This document shows positions 19,300 through 27,774 of a stretch of DNA of 64,000 nucleotides, piece by piece. The notes beneath the pieces are model-generated. The model was given only the letters and a program-made list of their open reading frames with translations, did no database searches and was not told where the DNA came from. Every line of letters begins with the position of its first letter. Position 1 is the stretch's first letter. Source of the DNA: Blastococcus sp. MG754426 (lineage in GTDB: Bacteria; Actinomycetota; Actinomycetes; Mycobacteriales; Geodermatophilaceae). A program made the position numbers and the translations under genes. The stretch covers positions 62,001 through 126,000 of the forward strand of contig NZ_SSXC01000001.1 of assembly GCF_021699055.1 (NCBI RefSeq). The letters are read 5' to 3'.

Positions 19300-20381
19300 G
19301 GCAGGACCACGGCACGCAACTGCTGGGCGACGTCCTCGGGGTTCGTGTCGGTGAGGAAGGCGCCCATGCCGGACTCCGAGCCGGCCAGGTACTTCAGCTT
19401 CCCCGGCGCCCGGCGCAGCGAGAACAGCTGGAGGTGCAGCCACCACTCCCCGCGGCCGTCGCGCACGGGCGCCTGGTTCCACGAGGCGATGTAGGGCATC
19501 GGGGTGTCGAAGCGGTGGGCGAAGCGGCCCAGGAGGTCCAGGTACACCTCGGCCAGGGCGTCCCGCTCGGCGTCGTCGAGGGCCGGCAGGTCGGGCACCC
19601 GGCGGTTGGGGAACAGCTGCACCTCGTAGGGCCAGCGGGCGGCCGCCGGCACGAACGCCGTCCAGTGCTCGTCGGCGGCCACCACCCGGGGGCCGCTCCG
19701 CTCCGCCGCGAGCACGTCGGCGAACAGGTCGCGGCCCGTGGCCCCGCGGTACCGGCGCACCGAGGCGAGCACCTTCGCCACGCGCGGCGGCACGAAGGGG
19801 TAGGCGTAGACCTGCCCGTGGGGGTGGCCGAGGGTCACCCCGATCTCCTCGCCGTGGTTCTCGAAGCAGAACACCTGCTCGACGCCCTCGAGGGCGGACA
19901 GCTCCGCCGTGCGGTCCGCCCAGACGTCGACGACCAGCCGGGCGCGGTCGGGGCCGAGCTCGGCGAACGCGCGGTCGTGGTCGCTGGTGAAGCAGACGAC
20001 CTCGCAGCGGCCCAGCCCCGGCCGCAGCTCCGCCAGCGGGGTGCCGGGAGCCGCGGCCGGCAGGTCCCGGTCGACGTCCGCGGCCAGGGAGGGGAAGCGG
20101 TTCTCCAGGACGACCACCTGGTAGTCGCCCTCGGGCACCTCGGTGGCCCGGCCCGGCCGGGTGGGGCACAGCGGGCACTCGTCCGCCGGCGGCAGCACGG
20201 TACGGGCCTGCCGGTGCGCGGCGACGACGACCCACTCGCCCAGCAGCGGGTCGAACCGGAGCTGCGAGCGGGTGGCGACGGCGGGCAGGTCCCGGCCGTC
20301 CCGGGCGTCGCGCTGCACGGGCTCGGCGTCGAAGTAGAGGATCTCCCGGCCGTCGGCCAGGGCACGCCTCGTCCGGAACAC
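19296..20381 (-). CDS. galT: Galactose-1-phosphate uridylyltransferase
   Basis: GalT swaps UMP between UDP-glucose and galactose-1-phosphate. The 361-residue protein has the zinc-type CPLC pair, VLENRFPSL, CFENHGEEIG and the active-site GHPHGQVYAYP (nucleophilic His). GTG at 20381 follows GGCGGAAGGCGG. It lies just downstream of a tRNA-Glu gene on the same strand, with a strong terminator between them, so galTK must have its own weak promoter or live on readthrough. Confidence 0.96.
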   Translation of the reverse strand: MFRTRRALADGREILYFDAEPVQRDARDGRDLPAVATRSQLRFDPLLGEWVVVAAHRQARTVLPPADECPLCPTRPGRATEVPEGDYQVVVLENRFPSLAADVDRDLPAAAPGTPLAELRPGLGRCEVVCFTSDHDRAFAELGPDRARLVVDVWADRTAELSALEGVEQVFCFENHGEEIGVTLGHPHGQVYAYPFVPPRVAKVLASVRRYRGATGRDLFADVLAAERSGPRVVAADEHWTAFVPAAARWPYEVQLFPNRRVPDLPALDDAERDALAEVYLDLLGRFAHRFDTPMPYIASWNQAPVRDGRGEWWLHLQLFSLRRAPGKLKYLAGSESGMGAFLTDTNPEDVAQQLRAVVLP

Positions 20382-20414
20382 CGTGCGACCGCCTTCCGCC
20401 GACAGCTGGAACGG

Positions 20415-20447
20415 CGAGAGCCCCCGACCGCTGGTCGGGGGCTCTCG
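20415..20447 (-). terminator. Terminator after the downstream tRNA-Glu
   Basis: A perfect 15-bp stem (20415-20429 with 20433-20447, CGAGAGCCCCCGACC and its complement) has a 3-base loop and follows the tRNA 3' end by 6 bases. A near-copy follows the other tRNA-Glu gene. Confidence 0.85.
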
Positions 20448-20453
20448 ATCGCG

Positions 20454-20526
20454 TAGCCCCGAAGGGATTCGAACCCTCGCTACCGCCGTGAGAGGGCGGC
20501 GTCCTAGGCCGCTAGACGACGGGGCC
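20454..20526 (-). tRNA. tRNA-Glu(CUC), copy 1
   Basis: The 73-base cloverleaf has a 7-bp acceptor stem (GGCCCCG with CGGGGCT, one G-U), anticodon loop CTCTCAC with anticodon CTC, T loop GGTTCGAATCC and discriminator A. No CCA is encoded. It differs from copy 2 by one D-loop base (T for C). Confidence 0.97.
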
Positions 20527-20585
20527 GTGCGCGGAACATCTTGCCATGCCCGCCGGCGGGGCTCGCAGCGGGGGTCCCGGGACGG

Positions 20586-20618
20586 CGAGAGCCCCCGACC
20601 AGTGGTCGGGGGCTCTCG
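20586..20618 (-). terminator. Terminator after the upstream tRNA-Glu
   Basis: Same 15-bp stem as the downstream copy (20586-20600 with 20604-20618), loop AGT. Starts 6 bases after the tRNA 3' end. Confidence 0.85.
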
Positions 20619-20624
20619 GTCGCG

Positions 20625-20697
20625 TAGCCCCGAAGGGATTCGAACCCTCGCTACCGCCGTGAGAGGGCGGCGTCCTGGGCCGCTAGACGACGGGGCC
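20625..20697 (-). tRNA. tRNA-Glu(CUC), copy 2
   Basis: A 73-base cloverleaf identical to copy 1 except for one D-loop base, anticodon CTC, discriminator A, no encoded CCA. It lies exactly 171 bases from copy 1, and flanking bases including the terminator are repeated too, so the pair arose by tandem duplication. Confidence 0.97.
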
Positions 20698-20732
20698 GTG
20701 CTGGGTGGTGCAAGAGGAACCAGGCTTCCTCG

Positions 20733-20804
20733 CTGGGGTACCAGGACTCGAACCTAGACTAACGGAACCAGAAACCGTCGGGCTGCCAATTACCCCATAC
20801 CCCA
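20733..20804 (-). tRNA. tRNA-Gln(CUG)
   Basis: The 72-base cloverleaf starts TGGGGTATGGGGTAATTGG, has anticodon loop TTCTGGT (anticodon CTG), T loop GGTTCGAGTCC, acceptor partner TACCCCA and discriminator G. No CCA is encoded. The anticodon stem closes with a T-T mismatch. With gltX and gatCAB in the window, this tRNA is expected to be charged by the indirect Glu-to-Gln route. Confidence 0.96.
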
Positions 20805-20881
20805 TGGGTAGCACCTCGCGGTGCCGTGAAGAACTGTACCCGACGTCCCGGGGGCGGGTCGCACCACCCCCCGACGGCGGG

Positions 20882-22054
20882 TCAGCGCGCGGGCGCCGGC
20901 CCGGGCGGGGGCCGCAGGTCCAGGGCCGGGGTCCGCAGCTCCGGCCGCGCCGACCGCCGCCACCGGGCCACCAGCAGCACGAAACCGCCGAACCCGGCCG
21001 CGGTGAGCGCGAGCGACACGGGCGCGAGCCCGGCGGGGACCACGTCGGTGGTCACCGCGTCCCCCAGCAGGGCGACGAGCAGGAACAGCACCACGTTGTT
21101 GACCGCGTGCAGGACCACGGCCGCCTCGATGCCGCCGGTCAGCCACACCACCGCCGAGGCGGCGAGGGCGAAGGCGAACCGGTCCAGGAAGGTGGCGAGG
21201 TCCGGCGGCAGGTGCGCCAGCGAGAAGAGCGCGCCGGTCACCACCGCGGCCACCACCGCGCCGGTGCGGGGCGCGCGGATCCAGCCGGCGATCGCCTGGC
21301 TGAGGTAGCCGCGGAACAGGTACTCCTCGGCCGCCGACTGCAGCGGCGTGGTGAGCAGGACGACGGCGAGCAACCAGCCCCACGAGGGGACCGGCCCGGT
21401 GACCTCCACCTCCCCCGCGGTGACGGCCACGAGCACCGACAGCCCGATGACGACGCCGATCGACAGCAGCGCCAGCACGGTCAGCCGGGGCAGCAGCCGC
21501 CACCGGAACCTGGCCAGCACCGACGACGACCAGCCCGGGCGCATGCCGTGCGCCACCGCCCAGGCCAGCCACACCACCGGGATGCCCACGGCCAGGGTCG
21601 CGTTGGTGACCAGCAGCGTGCCCGGATCGGTGAGCTCGATGAGGGCGAGGTCGGGGCTGATCCCGGTCAGGATGCCGAGCACGCCGAGCAGCGCCCCGGC
21701 CACGAGGAAGACCACCCCGAGCAGGAGCAACCCCAGCAACGGCCGCCACCAGGCCCAGTCGCGGGACCGCATGGCGTGCAGGAACGACGTCGGCTCGTCG
21801 TGCGGCGGCGTCCCCGGCGGCAGTGCCCACCCGGCCGGCGGCACCGGCGGGGACGGCGCCGGCCCGGGCGCCCACGGCGCGGGCGCCCACGGCGCGGGCG
21901 GGTACGGCGCGGAGGGCCACGCCGCGGGCGGGTACGGGCCCGGGGCCTGCGGCCACGGCGGCACCGGGAAGCGCCCCGGCACCGGCCGCAGCGTGGGCGG
22001 CGGCCCCGCGTAGGGCTCGTCGGCCGGTCCCCCGCCGCCCGCCGGGGAGCTCAT
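20882..22054 (-). CDS. CPBP-family intramembrane protease with a Pro-rich N-terminus
   Basis: The 390-residue protein begins with about 90 residues rich in Pro, Ala and Trp (repeats like [11 protein letters not shown]), likely disordered in the cytoplasm, then about eight membrane helices. The CPBP/Abi motifs are intact: EEYLFRGYL (EExxxR), FSLAHL (FxxxH) and HAVNNVV (HxxxN). Such proteins are putative CaaX-type proteases or immunity proteins; the substrate is unknown. Its ATG overlaps the gltX stop (ATGA). Confidence 0.85.
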   Translation of the reverse strand: MSSPAGGGGPADEPYAGPPPTLRPVPGRFPVPPWPQAPGPYPPAAWPSAPYPPAPWAPAPWAPGPAPSPPVPPAGWALPPGTPPHDEPTSFLHAMRSRDWAWWRPLLGLLLLGVVFLVAGALLGVLGILTGISPDLALIELTDPGTLLVTNATLAVGIPVVWLAWAVAHGMRPGWSSSVLARFRWRLLPRLTVLALLSIGVVIGLSVLVAVTAGEVEVTGPVPSWGWLLAVVLLTTPLQSAAEEYLFRGYLSQAIAGWIRAPRTGAVVAAVVTGALFSLAHLPPDLATFLDRFAFALAASAVVWLTGGIEAAVVLHAVNNVVLFLLVALLGDAVTTDVVPAGLAPVSLALTAAGFGGFVLLVARWRRSARPELRTPALDLRPPPGPAPAR

Positions 22055-23526
22055 CCCTCCGACGCCACCGCGCGGGCCGCGGCCAGCCGGGCGAGCGTCC
22101 GCTCCCGGCCCAGCAGCTCCATCGACTCGTACAGCGGCGGGGACACCGTGCGCCCGCTGACGGCGACGCGGACGGGCCCGAACGCCTGCCGCGGCTTGCG
22201 GCCCAGCCCCTCGACGAGCGACTCCTTGAGCGCCTGCTCGATGGCCGGCGTGGTCCACTCCGGCAGCGCGCCCAGCGCGGCCGCCGCGGCGTCCAGCACC
22301 TCCACGGCGGAGTCGCCGGCGAGCTGCTTCTGGGCGGCGGCGGGGTCGATCTCGACCTCGTCGACGAACAGGAAGCCCAGCAGCCCGACGGCCTCGGAGA
22401 GCACCACCATGCGCTCCTGCGCCAGCGGCGCGATGGCGCGCAGCACCGCCTCCTGCTCGGCGGTGGGCGGCTCGGCGACCAGGCCGGCGGCGGCCAGGTG
22501 CGGCACCACGCGGGCGGTGAACTCCTCGACCGGCAGCGCCCGCAGGTGGGTCGCGTTGATCGCCTCGGCCTTCTTCAGGTCGAACCGCGCCGCGTTCGCG
22601 TTGACCTTCGTGACGTCGAAGGCCTCCACCATCTCGGCCACCGAGAAGATGTCCCGGTCGTCGGCGATCGACCAGCCCAGGAGCGCCAGGTAGTTGACCA
22701 GCCCCTCGGGCAGGAAGCCGCGCTCCCGGTAGACGTCCAGGTTCGACGTGGGGTCGCGCTTGGACAGCTTCTTGGTGCCCTCGCCGGTCACCAGGGGCAG
22801 GTGGCCGAAGCGCGGGGTGCCCTGGGCGACGCCGATGTCGGTGAGCGCCGCGTACAGCGCCAGCTGCCGGGGGGTGGAGGGCAGCAGGTCCTCGCCGCGG
22901 AGCACGTCGGTGATGCCCATGAGGGCGTCGTCGACGGGGTTCACGAAGGGGTAGAGCGGGACGCCGTTGCCGCGCACCAGCACGAAGTCGGGCACCGCGC
23001 CGGCGGCGAAGCGCACCTCGCCGCGCACCAGGTCGGTCCAGGTGAGGTCCTCGTCGGGCATGCGCAGGCGCAGCACCGGCTGGCGGCCCTCGTCCCGGAA
23101 CGCCGCCTTCTGCGCCTCGGTGAGGAACCGGTCGTGGTTGTCGTAGCCGAGCTTGGGGTCCTGGCCGGCCGCCCGCCGCCGGGCGTCGACCTCCTCGTTG
23201 GTCGAGAAGGACTCGTAGGCGTGCCCGGACTCGAGCAGCGTGGCGGCCACCTCGCGGTAGACCTCGTGCCGCTCCGACTGCCGGTACGGGCCGTGCGGGC
23301 CGCCCACCTCGGGTCCCTCGTCCCAGTCCAGGCCCAGCCAGCGCAGGCTGTCCAGCAGGTGCCGGTAGGACTCCTCGGAGTCGCGGGCGGCGTCGGTGTC
23401 CTCGATGCGGAAGACGAAGGTGCCGCCGTGGTGGCGGGCGTGCGCCCAGTTGAACAGGGCGGTGCGGATCAGCCCGACGTGGACCAGCCCGGTCGGCGAC
23501 GGGCAGAAGCGGGTGCGCACGGTCAC
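22051..23526 (-). CDS. gltX: Glutamate--tRNA ligase
   Basis: GltX charges tRNA-Glu and, where GlnRS is absent, also tRNA-Gln. The 491-residue protein has the class I signature [20 protein letters not shown] (HIGH as HVGL), RIEDTD, YAGRTP-like [14 protein letters not shown] and KKLSKRD (KMSKS as KLSKR). It is coupled on both sides: GTGA with the FAH-like gene upstream and ATGA with the CPBP protease downstream. Three cognate tRNA genes follow on the same strand. Confidence 0.97.
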   Translation of the reverse strand: MTVRTRFCPSPTGLVHVGLIRTALFNWAHARHHGGTFVFRIEDTDAARDSEESYRHLLDSLRWLGLDWDEGPEVGGPHGPYRQSERHEVYREVAATLLESGHAYESFSTNEEVDARRRAAGQDPKLGYDNHDRFLTEAQKAAFRDEGRQPVLRLRMPDEDLTWTDLVRGEVRFAAGAVPDFVLVRGNGVPLYPFVNPVDDALMGITDVLRGEDLLPSTPRQLALYAALTDIGVAQGTPRFGHLPLVTGEGTKKLSKRDPTSNLDVYRERGFLPEGLVNYLALLGWSIADDRDIFSVAEMVEAFDVTKVNANAARFDLKKAEAINATHLRALPVEEFTARVVPHLAAAGLVAEPPTAEQEAVLRAIAPLAQERMVVLSEAVGLLGFLFVDEVEIDPAAAQKQLAGDSAVEVLDAAAAALGALPEWTTPAIEQALKESLVEGLGRKPRQAFGPVRVAVSGRTVSPPLYESMELLGRERTLARLAAARAVASEG

Positions 23527-24335
23527 CGGGCGCCACCGGCGGTCGAGACGGCGTCGGCCGCCGTCACCGTGTTGGTCAGCGTGCCCAGCCCCTGCACCGA
23601 GCAGGAGACGGTCTGGCCGGGGCGGATCGGGCCGACGCCCGACGGCGTGCCGGTCAGCACGACGTCGCCGGGCAGCAGGGTCATCACCTGCGAGATGTAG
23701 GAGATCAGCGTCGGGACGCCGAAGAGCAGCTGGCTGGTGCGGCCGCTCTGGCGGCGCTCGCCGTCGACGTCGCAGGTGATCTCCAGGTCACCGGCGTCCA
23801 GGCCGATGCCGGCCAGGTCGGTCTCGATCCACGGGCCGAGGGGGCAGAAGGAGTCGAAGCCCTTGGCGCGGGTCCACTGGCCGTCGCTCCGCTGCATGTC
23901 CCGCTCGGTGACGTCGTTGGCGATCGTCCAGCCGAAGACGCTGCCCAGCGCCTGCTCGGGGGTGACGTTGCGGGCCCCGCGGGCGCCGATCACCACGGCC
24001 AGCTCGACCTCGTGGTGGACGTTGGTGCTGCCCGGCGGGATGCGGATGGCGTCCCCGGGACCGATGACCGAGGTGGAGGGCTTGAGGAACAGCAGCGGCT
24101 CCCCCGGCGCGTCCCCGGTACCCATCTCCTTCACGTGCTCGGCGTAGTTCTTGCCGACGCACACCACCTTGCTCGGCAGGATCGGCGAGAGCAGCCGGAT
24201 GTCGGCCTGGGCGAACCGGGCGCCGGTGAAGGAGATCTGGCCGAAGGGGTGGCCCTCGATCTGGGCCACCTGGCCGTCTCCGTCGAGGACGCCGAAGGAC
24301 ATGCCCTGAGGACTGGCGAAACGGACGATGCGCAC
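23523..24335 (-). CDS. Fumarylacetoacetate hydrolase-family protein
   Basis: The 270-residue protein has the FAH fold: [15 protein letters not shown], the metal ligands in [12 protein letters not shown] (Glu-x-Glu) and [10 protein letters not shown] (Asp), and the C-terminal [18 protein letters not shown]. Family members include FAH, oxaloacetate decarboxylases and acylpyruvases; substrate not predictable. It is coupled to gltX by GTGA, an association also found in mycobacteria. GTG start 6 bases after TAACCT, so probably leaderless. Confidence 0.88.
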   Translation of the reverse strand: MRIVRFASPQGMSFGVLDGDGQVAQIEGHPFGQISFTGARFAQADIRLLSPILPSKVVCVGKNYAEHVKEMGTGDAPGEPLLFLKPSTSVIGPGDAIRIPPGSTNVHHEVELAVVIGARGARNVTPEQALGSVFGWTIANDVTERDMQRSDGQWTRAKGFDSFCPLGPWIETDLAGIGLDAGDLEITCDVDGERRQSGRTSQLLFGVPTLISYISQVMTLLPGDVVLTGTPSGVGPIRPGQTVSCSVQGLGTLTNTVTAADAVSTAGGAR

Positions 24336-24377
24336 GAGCCGAGGTTAGCCGCGCCCCTTCCCGCCTACCGTGCACCC
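24336..24377. promoter_or_regulatory. 42-base divergent promoter of the FAH and VOC genes
   Basis: On the minus strand TAACCT (24342-24347) is 6 bases from the FAH GTG; on the plus strand TACCGT (24366-24371) is 6 bases from the VOC ATG. The boxes are 18 bases apart, so each occupies the -35 position of the other promoter. Confidence 0.5.
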
Positions 24378-24758
24378 ATGGCCTGCCGGTTCAGCGAGCT
24401 CGTCGTGGACAGCCGGGACCCCGAGTCCCTCGCCGCCTTCTGGGCGGCGGTGCTCGGCTACCCGGTCGTGGGGCGGGAGGACGACGGCGCCGTCGAGATC
24501 GGCCCGGAGGACGGCTTCGGCGGGCCCGCCCCCACGCTGGTCTTCGTACCGGTCGGCGACCCGACGCCGGGCAAGGTGCGCCTGCACATCGACGTCAGCC
24601 CCACCGACCGCGACCAGGACGCCGAGCTGCGGCGGCTGCTCGACCTCGGCGCGACCCCGGCCGACGTCGGCCAGGCCGAGGACGCGACCTGGCACGTCCT
24701 GGCCGACCCCGAGGGCAACGAGTTCTGCCTGCTGCGCACCCGGCTCGATCCGGCGTAG
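24378..24758 (+). CDS. VOC-family (glyoxalase-like) protein
   Basis: The 126-residue protein is a single glyoxalase-like domain: FSELVVDSRDPESLAAFWAAVLGY, LVFVPVGDPTPGKVRLHIDV and WHVLADPEGNEFCLLRT, the ending typical of VOC family 'glyoxalase-like' proteins. Metal ligands and substrate are not assignable with confidence. ATG at 24378, divergent from the FAH-like gene. Confidence 0.85.
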   Translation: MACRFSELVVDSRDPESLAAFWAAVLGYPVVGREDDGAVEIGPEDGFGGPAPTLVFVPVGDPTPGKVRLHIDVSPTDRDQDAELRRLLDLGATPADVGQAEDATWHVLADPEGNEFCLLRTRLDPA

Positions 24759-24797
24759 CCGGGGGACGGCAACTGGCCGCGGCTCCGGCCGGAGGCC

Positions 24798-24803
24798 GAC
24801 AAT
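24798..24803 (+). promoter_or_regulatory. Possible -10 box of the monooxygenase-like gene
   Basis: GACAAT lies 6 bases before the GTG at 24810 (4 of 6 matches to TATAAT), suggesting a leaderless message. Confidence 0.35.
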
Positions 24804-24809
24804 GTCCCG

Positions 24810-25136
24810 GTGATCCTCATCGTCGTGAAGTTCCCCGTCCGTCCCGAGCGCGCCGACGAGTGGACCGCGCTGGCCACCGACTACGCCCGCGCGGTGAACG
24901 CCGAGGAGGGCTCGCTCTTCTTCGAGTGGTCGCGCAGCCTCGAGGAGCCGGGCACCTTCGTCTGCGTGGAGGGCTTCCGGGACTCCGACGCGGGCGCCGC
25001 CCACGTGGCCACCGACGCCTTCAAGCGGTTCGTCGAGCAGGCCCCGGACCTGGTGTCCGCCCAGCCGCAGATCATCTACGTCGACGCACCCGAGGTCTCC
25101 GGCTGGGGTCCGATGGGCGAGATCCAGCCGCGCTGA
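24810..25136 (+). CDS. Putative quinol monooxygenase (ABM domain)
   Basis: The 108-residue protein is one antibiotic-biosynthesis-monooxygenase domain: ILIVVKFPVRPERADEWTAL, EEGSLFFEWSRSLEEPGTFVCVEGF and AHVATDAFKRFVEQAPDLV. YgiN-like members oxidise quinols or act as small dimeric monooxygenases without cofactor. Followed after 4 bases by a glutamine amidotransferase gene, so they likely share a transcript. GTG start. Confidence 0.8.
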   Translation: MILIVVKFPVRPERADEWTALATDYARAVNAEEGSLFFEWSRSLEEPGTFVCVEGFRDSDAGAAHVATDAFKRFVEQAPDLVSAQPQIIYVDAPEVSGWGPMGEIQPR

Positions 25137-25140
25137 CCGG

Positions 25141-25863
25141 GTGAAGCCGTTCCTGCTGCTGTCCTCGCGCCCGGAGGACGAGGCGGCGGACGAGGAGCAC
25201 GCGTCGTTCCTGCGCTGCACCGCCCTGCCCGCCGGCCGGCTGCACCGCATCCGGATGGAGGCCGGGCCGCTGCCGCCGCTGGACCTCGACGACTACGCCG
25301 GGGTCTTCCTCGGCGGGGGTCCGTTCAACTCGTCGGACGCGGAGAAGTCCGCCGTCCAGGTGCGGGTCGAGCGCGACGTCGCCGGCCTGCTCGACGAGGT
25401 CGTCGACCGGGACCTGGCCTTCTTCGGCGCCTGCTACGGCATCGGGACCCTGGGCACCCACCAGGGCGGCGTCGTCGACCGGACGTTCGGCGAGCCGGTG
25501 TCGGCGGTCGAGGTGGGCCTGACCCCGGCGGGCCGGGCGGACCCGCTGCTCGCCGGGGTGCCCGACCGCTTCACCGCGTTCGTCGGCCACAAGGAGGCCT
25601 GCCGCGTGCTGCCGCCGACCGCGGTGCTGCTGGCCTCCTCGGCGACCTGCCCGGTGCAGATGTTCAAGGTGAAGCAGAACGTCTACGCCACCCAGTTCCA
25701 CCCCGAGCTCGACGTCGCCGCGATCGTCGCCCGGGTGCGCATCTACCAGCACGCCGGGTACTTCGCGCCCAGCGAGGTCGAGACGGTCATCGCCCGGCTG
25801 ACCCCCGCGGTGGTGACCGCGCCCGGCCGGTTGCTGGCGAACTTCGTCGCCCGCTACGGCTGA
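25141..25863 (+). CDS. Class I glutamine amidotransferase (GuaA-like, stand-alone)
   Basis: The 240-residue protein is a lone class I GATase domain. The nucleophile lies in FFGACYGIGTLGT (G-x-C-x-G as GACYG) and the catalytic His/Glu in ATQFHPELD. The opening FLLLSSRPEDEAADEEHASFL is typical of the GMP-synthase-like GATases annotated 'GuaA paralogue'. No synthetase domain is fused or adjacent, so the ammonia acceptor is unknown. Convergent with cimA, 9 bases apart. Confidence 0.85.
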   Translation: MKPFLLLSSRPEDEAADEEHASFLRCTALPAGRLHRIRMEAGPLPPLDLDDYAGVFLGGGPFNSSDAEKSAVQVRVERDVAGLLDEVVDRDLAFFGACYGIGTLGTHQGGVVDRTFGEPVSAVEVGLTPAGRADPLLAGVPDRFTAFVGHKEACRVLPPTAVLLASSATCPVQMFKVKQNVYATQFHPELDVAAIVARVRIYQHAGYFAPSEVETVIARLTPAVVTAPGRLLANFVARYG

Positions 25864-25872
25864 GGACGGCCG

Positions 25873-27453
25873 CTACGGCTGGGGACGGCGCAGCACCGCG
25901 TAGGTGAACGCGTCCACCAGGGCGTGCCACGAGGCCTCGACGATGTTGGCGTGGACCCCCACGGTGGTCCACTCCCCCACCCCGTCGGTGGTGTCGATGA
26001 GCACGCGGGTGGTCGCGCTGGTGCCGCCCTTCCAGCCGAGGATGCGCACCTTGTAGTCGGCCAGCGAGACGTCGGCCAGCTGCGGGTAGCGGTGCACCAG
26101 CGCCTGGCGGAGCGCGTTGTCGAGAGCGTTCACCGGGCCGTTGCCCTCACCGGTGGTGATGATCCGTTCGCCGTCGACGTGCACCTTGACCGTCGCCTCG
26201 CTGACGACGACGCCGTTGCCCCAGTGCTCGACGGAGGTGCGGTAGCTCTCCAGCTGGAACAGCGGCGGCGGCGCCTCCGGCAGCTGCCCGCGCAGCAGCA
26301 GCTCGAAGGAGGCGTCCGCGGCCTCGAACGACCAGCCGTCGGCCTCGAGCACCTTCACCTGGTCGACCACCCGGCCGATCGCGTCCGACTGGCCGGCGAG
26401 GTCCACGCCCAGCTCCCGCCCCTTGAGCTCGACCGAGGCCCGGCCGGCCATCTCGGTGACCAGGATGCGCATGTCGTTGCCGACGACGGCCGGGTCGAGG
26501 TGGTTGTACAGCTCGGGGCTCACCTTGATCGCGCTGGCGTGCAGGCCGGCCTTGTGCGCGAACGCCGAGGCGCCCACGAAGGGCTGGTGGTCGTCGGGGG
26601 CGATGTTGGCCAGCTCGGCGATCGCATGGCTCACCCGCTGCAGCTCCGGGAGGCACTCGGCGGGCACGGCGGGGATGCCCATCTTGGTGACCAGGTTGGC
26701 GATCAGCGCGAAGGTGTCGGCGTTGCCGGCCCGCTCGCCGTAGCCGTTCGCCGTCCCTTGCACGTGGGTGACGCCCGCCTCGACCGCGGCCAGGGTGTTC
26801 GCGACGGCGCACCCGGTGTCGTCCTGGCAGTGGATGCCGAGCTTCCCGTCCACGCGGGACGCGACATCGGCCACCACGCGTCCGACGCCCATCGGCAGCA
26901 TGCCGCCGTTGGTGTCGCACAGGACGCCGACCTCGGCCCCGGCGTCGAACGCCGCCTGCAGCACCCGCACCCCGTAGTCGCGGTCGGCCGCGTACCCGTC
27001 GAAGAAGTGCTCGCAGTCGAGGAATACCCGCCGGCCCTGCGCCACCAGGAAGGCGACGGTGTCGGCCACCATCGCCAGGTTCTCCTCCAGCGTCGTGCGC
27101 AGGGCCTCGCGCACGTGCCGGACGTCGGACTTGGCGACCAGGCAGACGACCGGCGTCCCGGCGTCCAGCAGCGCGCGCACCTGCAGGTCGTCCTCGACGG
27201 CGACGCCGGCCTTGCGCGTCGCGCCGAACGCCACGAGCTGCGCGTGCTTGAGCTGCAGCTCGGTGCGCGCCCGGGCGAAGAACTCGGTGTCCTTCGGCAG
27301 GGCGCCGGGCCACCCGCCCTCGATGAAGCCGACCCCGATCTCGTCCAGCAGCCGGGCCACCGCGAGCTTGTCGGCGACCGAGTAGCTGATGCCCTCGCGC
27401 TGGGCGCCGTCGCGCAGCGTGGTGTCGAAGACGTGGAAGTCGGTGCTGGTCAT
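25873..27453 (-). CDS. cimA: (R)-citramalate synthase
   Basis: CimA condenses pyruvate and acetyl-CoA to citramalate, a threonine-independent entry to isoleucine. The 526-residue protein has the HMG-CoA-lyase-like catalytic domain (FDTTLRDGAQREGISYSV with the metal Asp, FIEGGWPG, DCEHFFDGY, LCDTNGGMLP, HCQDDTGCAVAN, GERAGNADT) and a C-terminal LeuA-type regulatory domain (from about residue 400; VDGERIITTGEGNGPVNAL). Length and the EGGWPG motif fit CimA rather than LeuA. ATG at 27453. A leader peptide and attenuator lie upstream. Confidence 0.93.
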   Translation of the reverse strand: MTSTDFHVFDTTLRDGAQREGISYSVADKLAVARLLDEIGVGFIEGGWPGALPKDTEFFARARTELQLKHAQLVAFGATRKAGVAVEDDLQVRALLDAGTPVVCLVAKSDVRHVREALRTTLEENLAMVADTVAFLVAQGRRVFLDCEHFFDGYAADRDYGVRVLQAAFDAGAEVGVLCDTNGGMLPMGVGRVVADVASRVDGKLGIHCQDDTGCAVANTLAAVEAGVTHVQGTANGYGERAGNADTFALIANLVTKMGIPAVPAECLPELQRVSHAIAELANIAPDDHQPFVGASAFAHKAGLHASAIKVSPELYNHLDPAVVGNDMRILVTEMAGRASVELKGRELGVDLAGQSDAIGRVVDQVKVLEADGWSFEAADASFELLLRGQLPEAPPPLFQLESYRTSVEHWGNGVVVSEATVKVHVDGERIITTGEGNGPVNALDNALRQALVHRYPQLADVSLADYKVRILGWKGGTSATTRVLIDTTDGVGEWTTVGVHANIVEASWHALVDAFTYAVLRRPQP

Positions 27454-27489
27454 GGGGTCTCCCGGGGCGGTGGTGTCGGCCCGAACACG

Positions 27490-27517
27490 AAAAAGACCCC
27501 CCGGGTACGGGAGGTCT
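27490..27517 (-). terminator. Attenuator terminator upstream of cimA
   Basis: On the minus strand AGACCTCCCG (27517-27508) pairs with CGGGGGGTCT (27503-27494), one G-T pair, 4-base loop, followed by a T run (27494-27490). It ends 37 bases before the cimA start: a classic intrinsic terminator inside a leader. Confidence 0.85.
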
Positions 27518-27545
27518 GCGCGCAGTCGGGGAGGTGACTGCGCGC
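27518..27545 (-). promoter_or_regulatory. Leader hairpin abutting the cimA leader stop codon
   Basis: GCGCGCAGTC (27545-27536) pairs perfectly with GACTGCGCGC (27527-27518). The first base is the G of the leader TAG. The 8-base loop (ACCTCCCC) resembles the 5' arm of the terminator that follows, so it can compete for the G-rich 3' arm. Confidence 0.75.
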
Positions 27546-27577
27546 TAGGCGATGATGATCCGGCCGGTGGTGCTCAT
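27545..27577 (-). CDS. Leader peptide of cimA (Ile-rich)
   Basis: A 10-codon ORF, MSTTGRIIIA, with three ATC isoleucine codons just before the end. A GTG directly upstream (27580) is an alternative start. There is no Shine-Dalgarno, but an extended -10 box lies 5-6 bases before the GTG, so it is probably translated from a leaderless RNA. Stalling at the Ile codons when Ile-tRNA is scarce would decide the fold of the hairpin and terminator that follow. This is inferred from the layout and from known attenuators of branched-chain genes in actinobacteria. Confidence 0.8.
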   Translation of the reverse strand: MSTTGRIIIA

Positions 27578-27585
27578 CACGGAGG

Positions 27586-27594
27586 AGTAAACCA
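27586..27594 (-). promoter_or_regulatory. Putative extended -10 promoter of the cimA leader
   Basis: TGG-TTTACT (27594-27586) is an extended -10 element 5 bases before the GTG at 27580. No good -35 hexamer is seen, which fits an extended -10 promoter. Confidence 0.5.
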
Positions 27595-27751
27595 CTGCTG
27601 CGACACCAGGCCCCAGCCCGGGGCCGCGGATCGGCGGGATCGGCGCCGGCCCGCCGGCGAGAATCCGGGGGTGACCCCACGAGGCCGGAGGCCCGTGCAC
27701 CCCGCGGACGGCGAGCTCCCGGGCTGACCGGCGCCCGGGGGCGACCTGGCG
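27595..27751. other. Noncoding gap between the cimA leader and leuB
   Basis: With the leader this makes a gap of over 300 bases between cimA and leuB. In this part I see GC-rich sequence with scattered short inverted repeats but no convincing ORF, RNA gene or promoter. Confidence 0.5.
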
Positions 27752-27772
27752 CACCCGTGCTCCGCCCGGGTG
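27752..27772 (-). terminator. Weak hairpin after leuB
   Basis: CACCCG (27752-27757) pairs with CGGGTG (27767-27772) just beyond the leuB stop. The stem is short and has no T run, so it is only a possible terminator. Confidence 0.35.
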
Positions 27773-27774
27773 GC

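Noticed and set aside
15272-19315. Open frame of about 1,350 codons antisense to ndgR and in another frame over leuC, leuD and galK
   Set aside because: Arg/Gly/Ala-rich composition and overlap with several well-supported genes; a GC-frame artefact.
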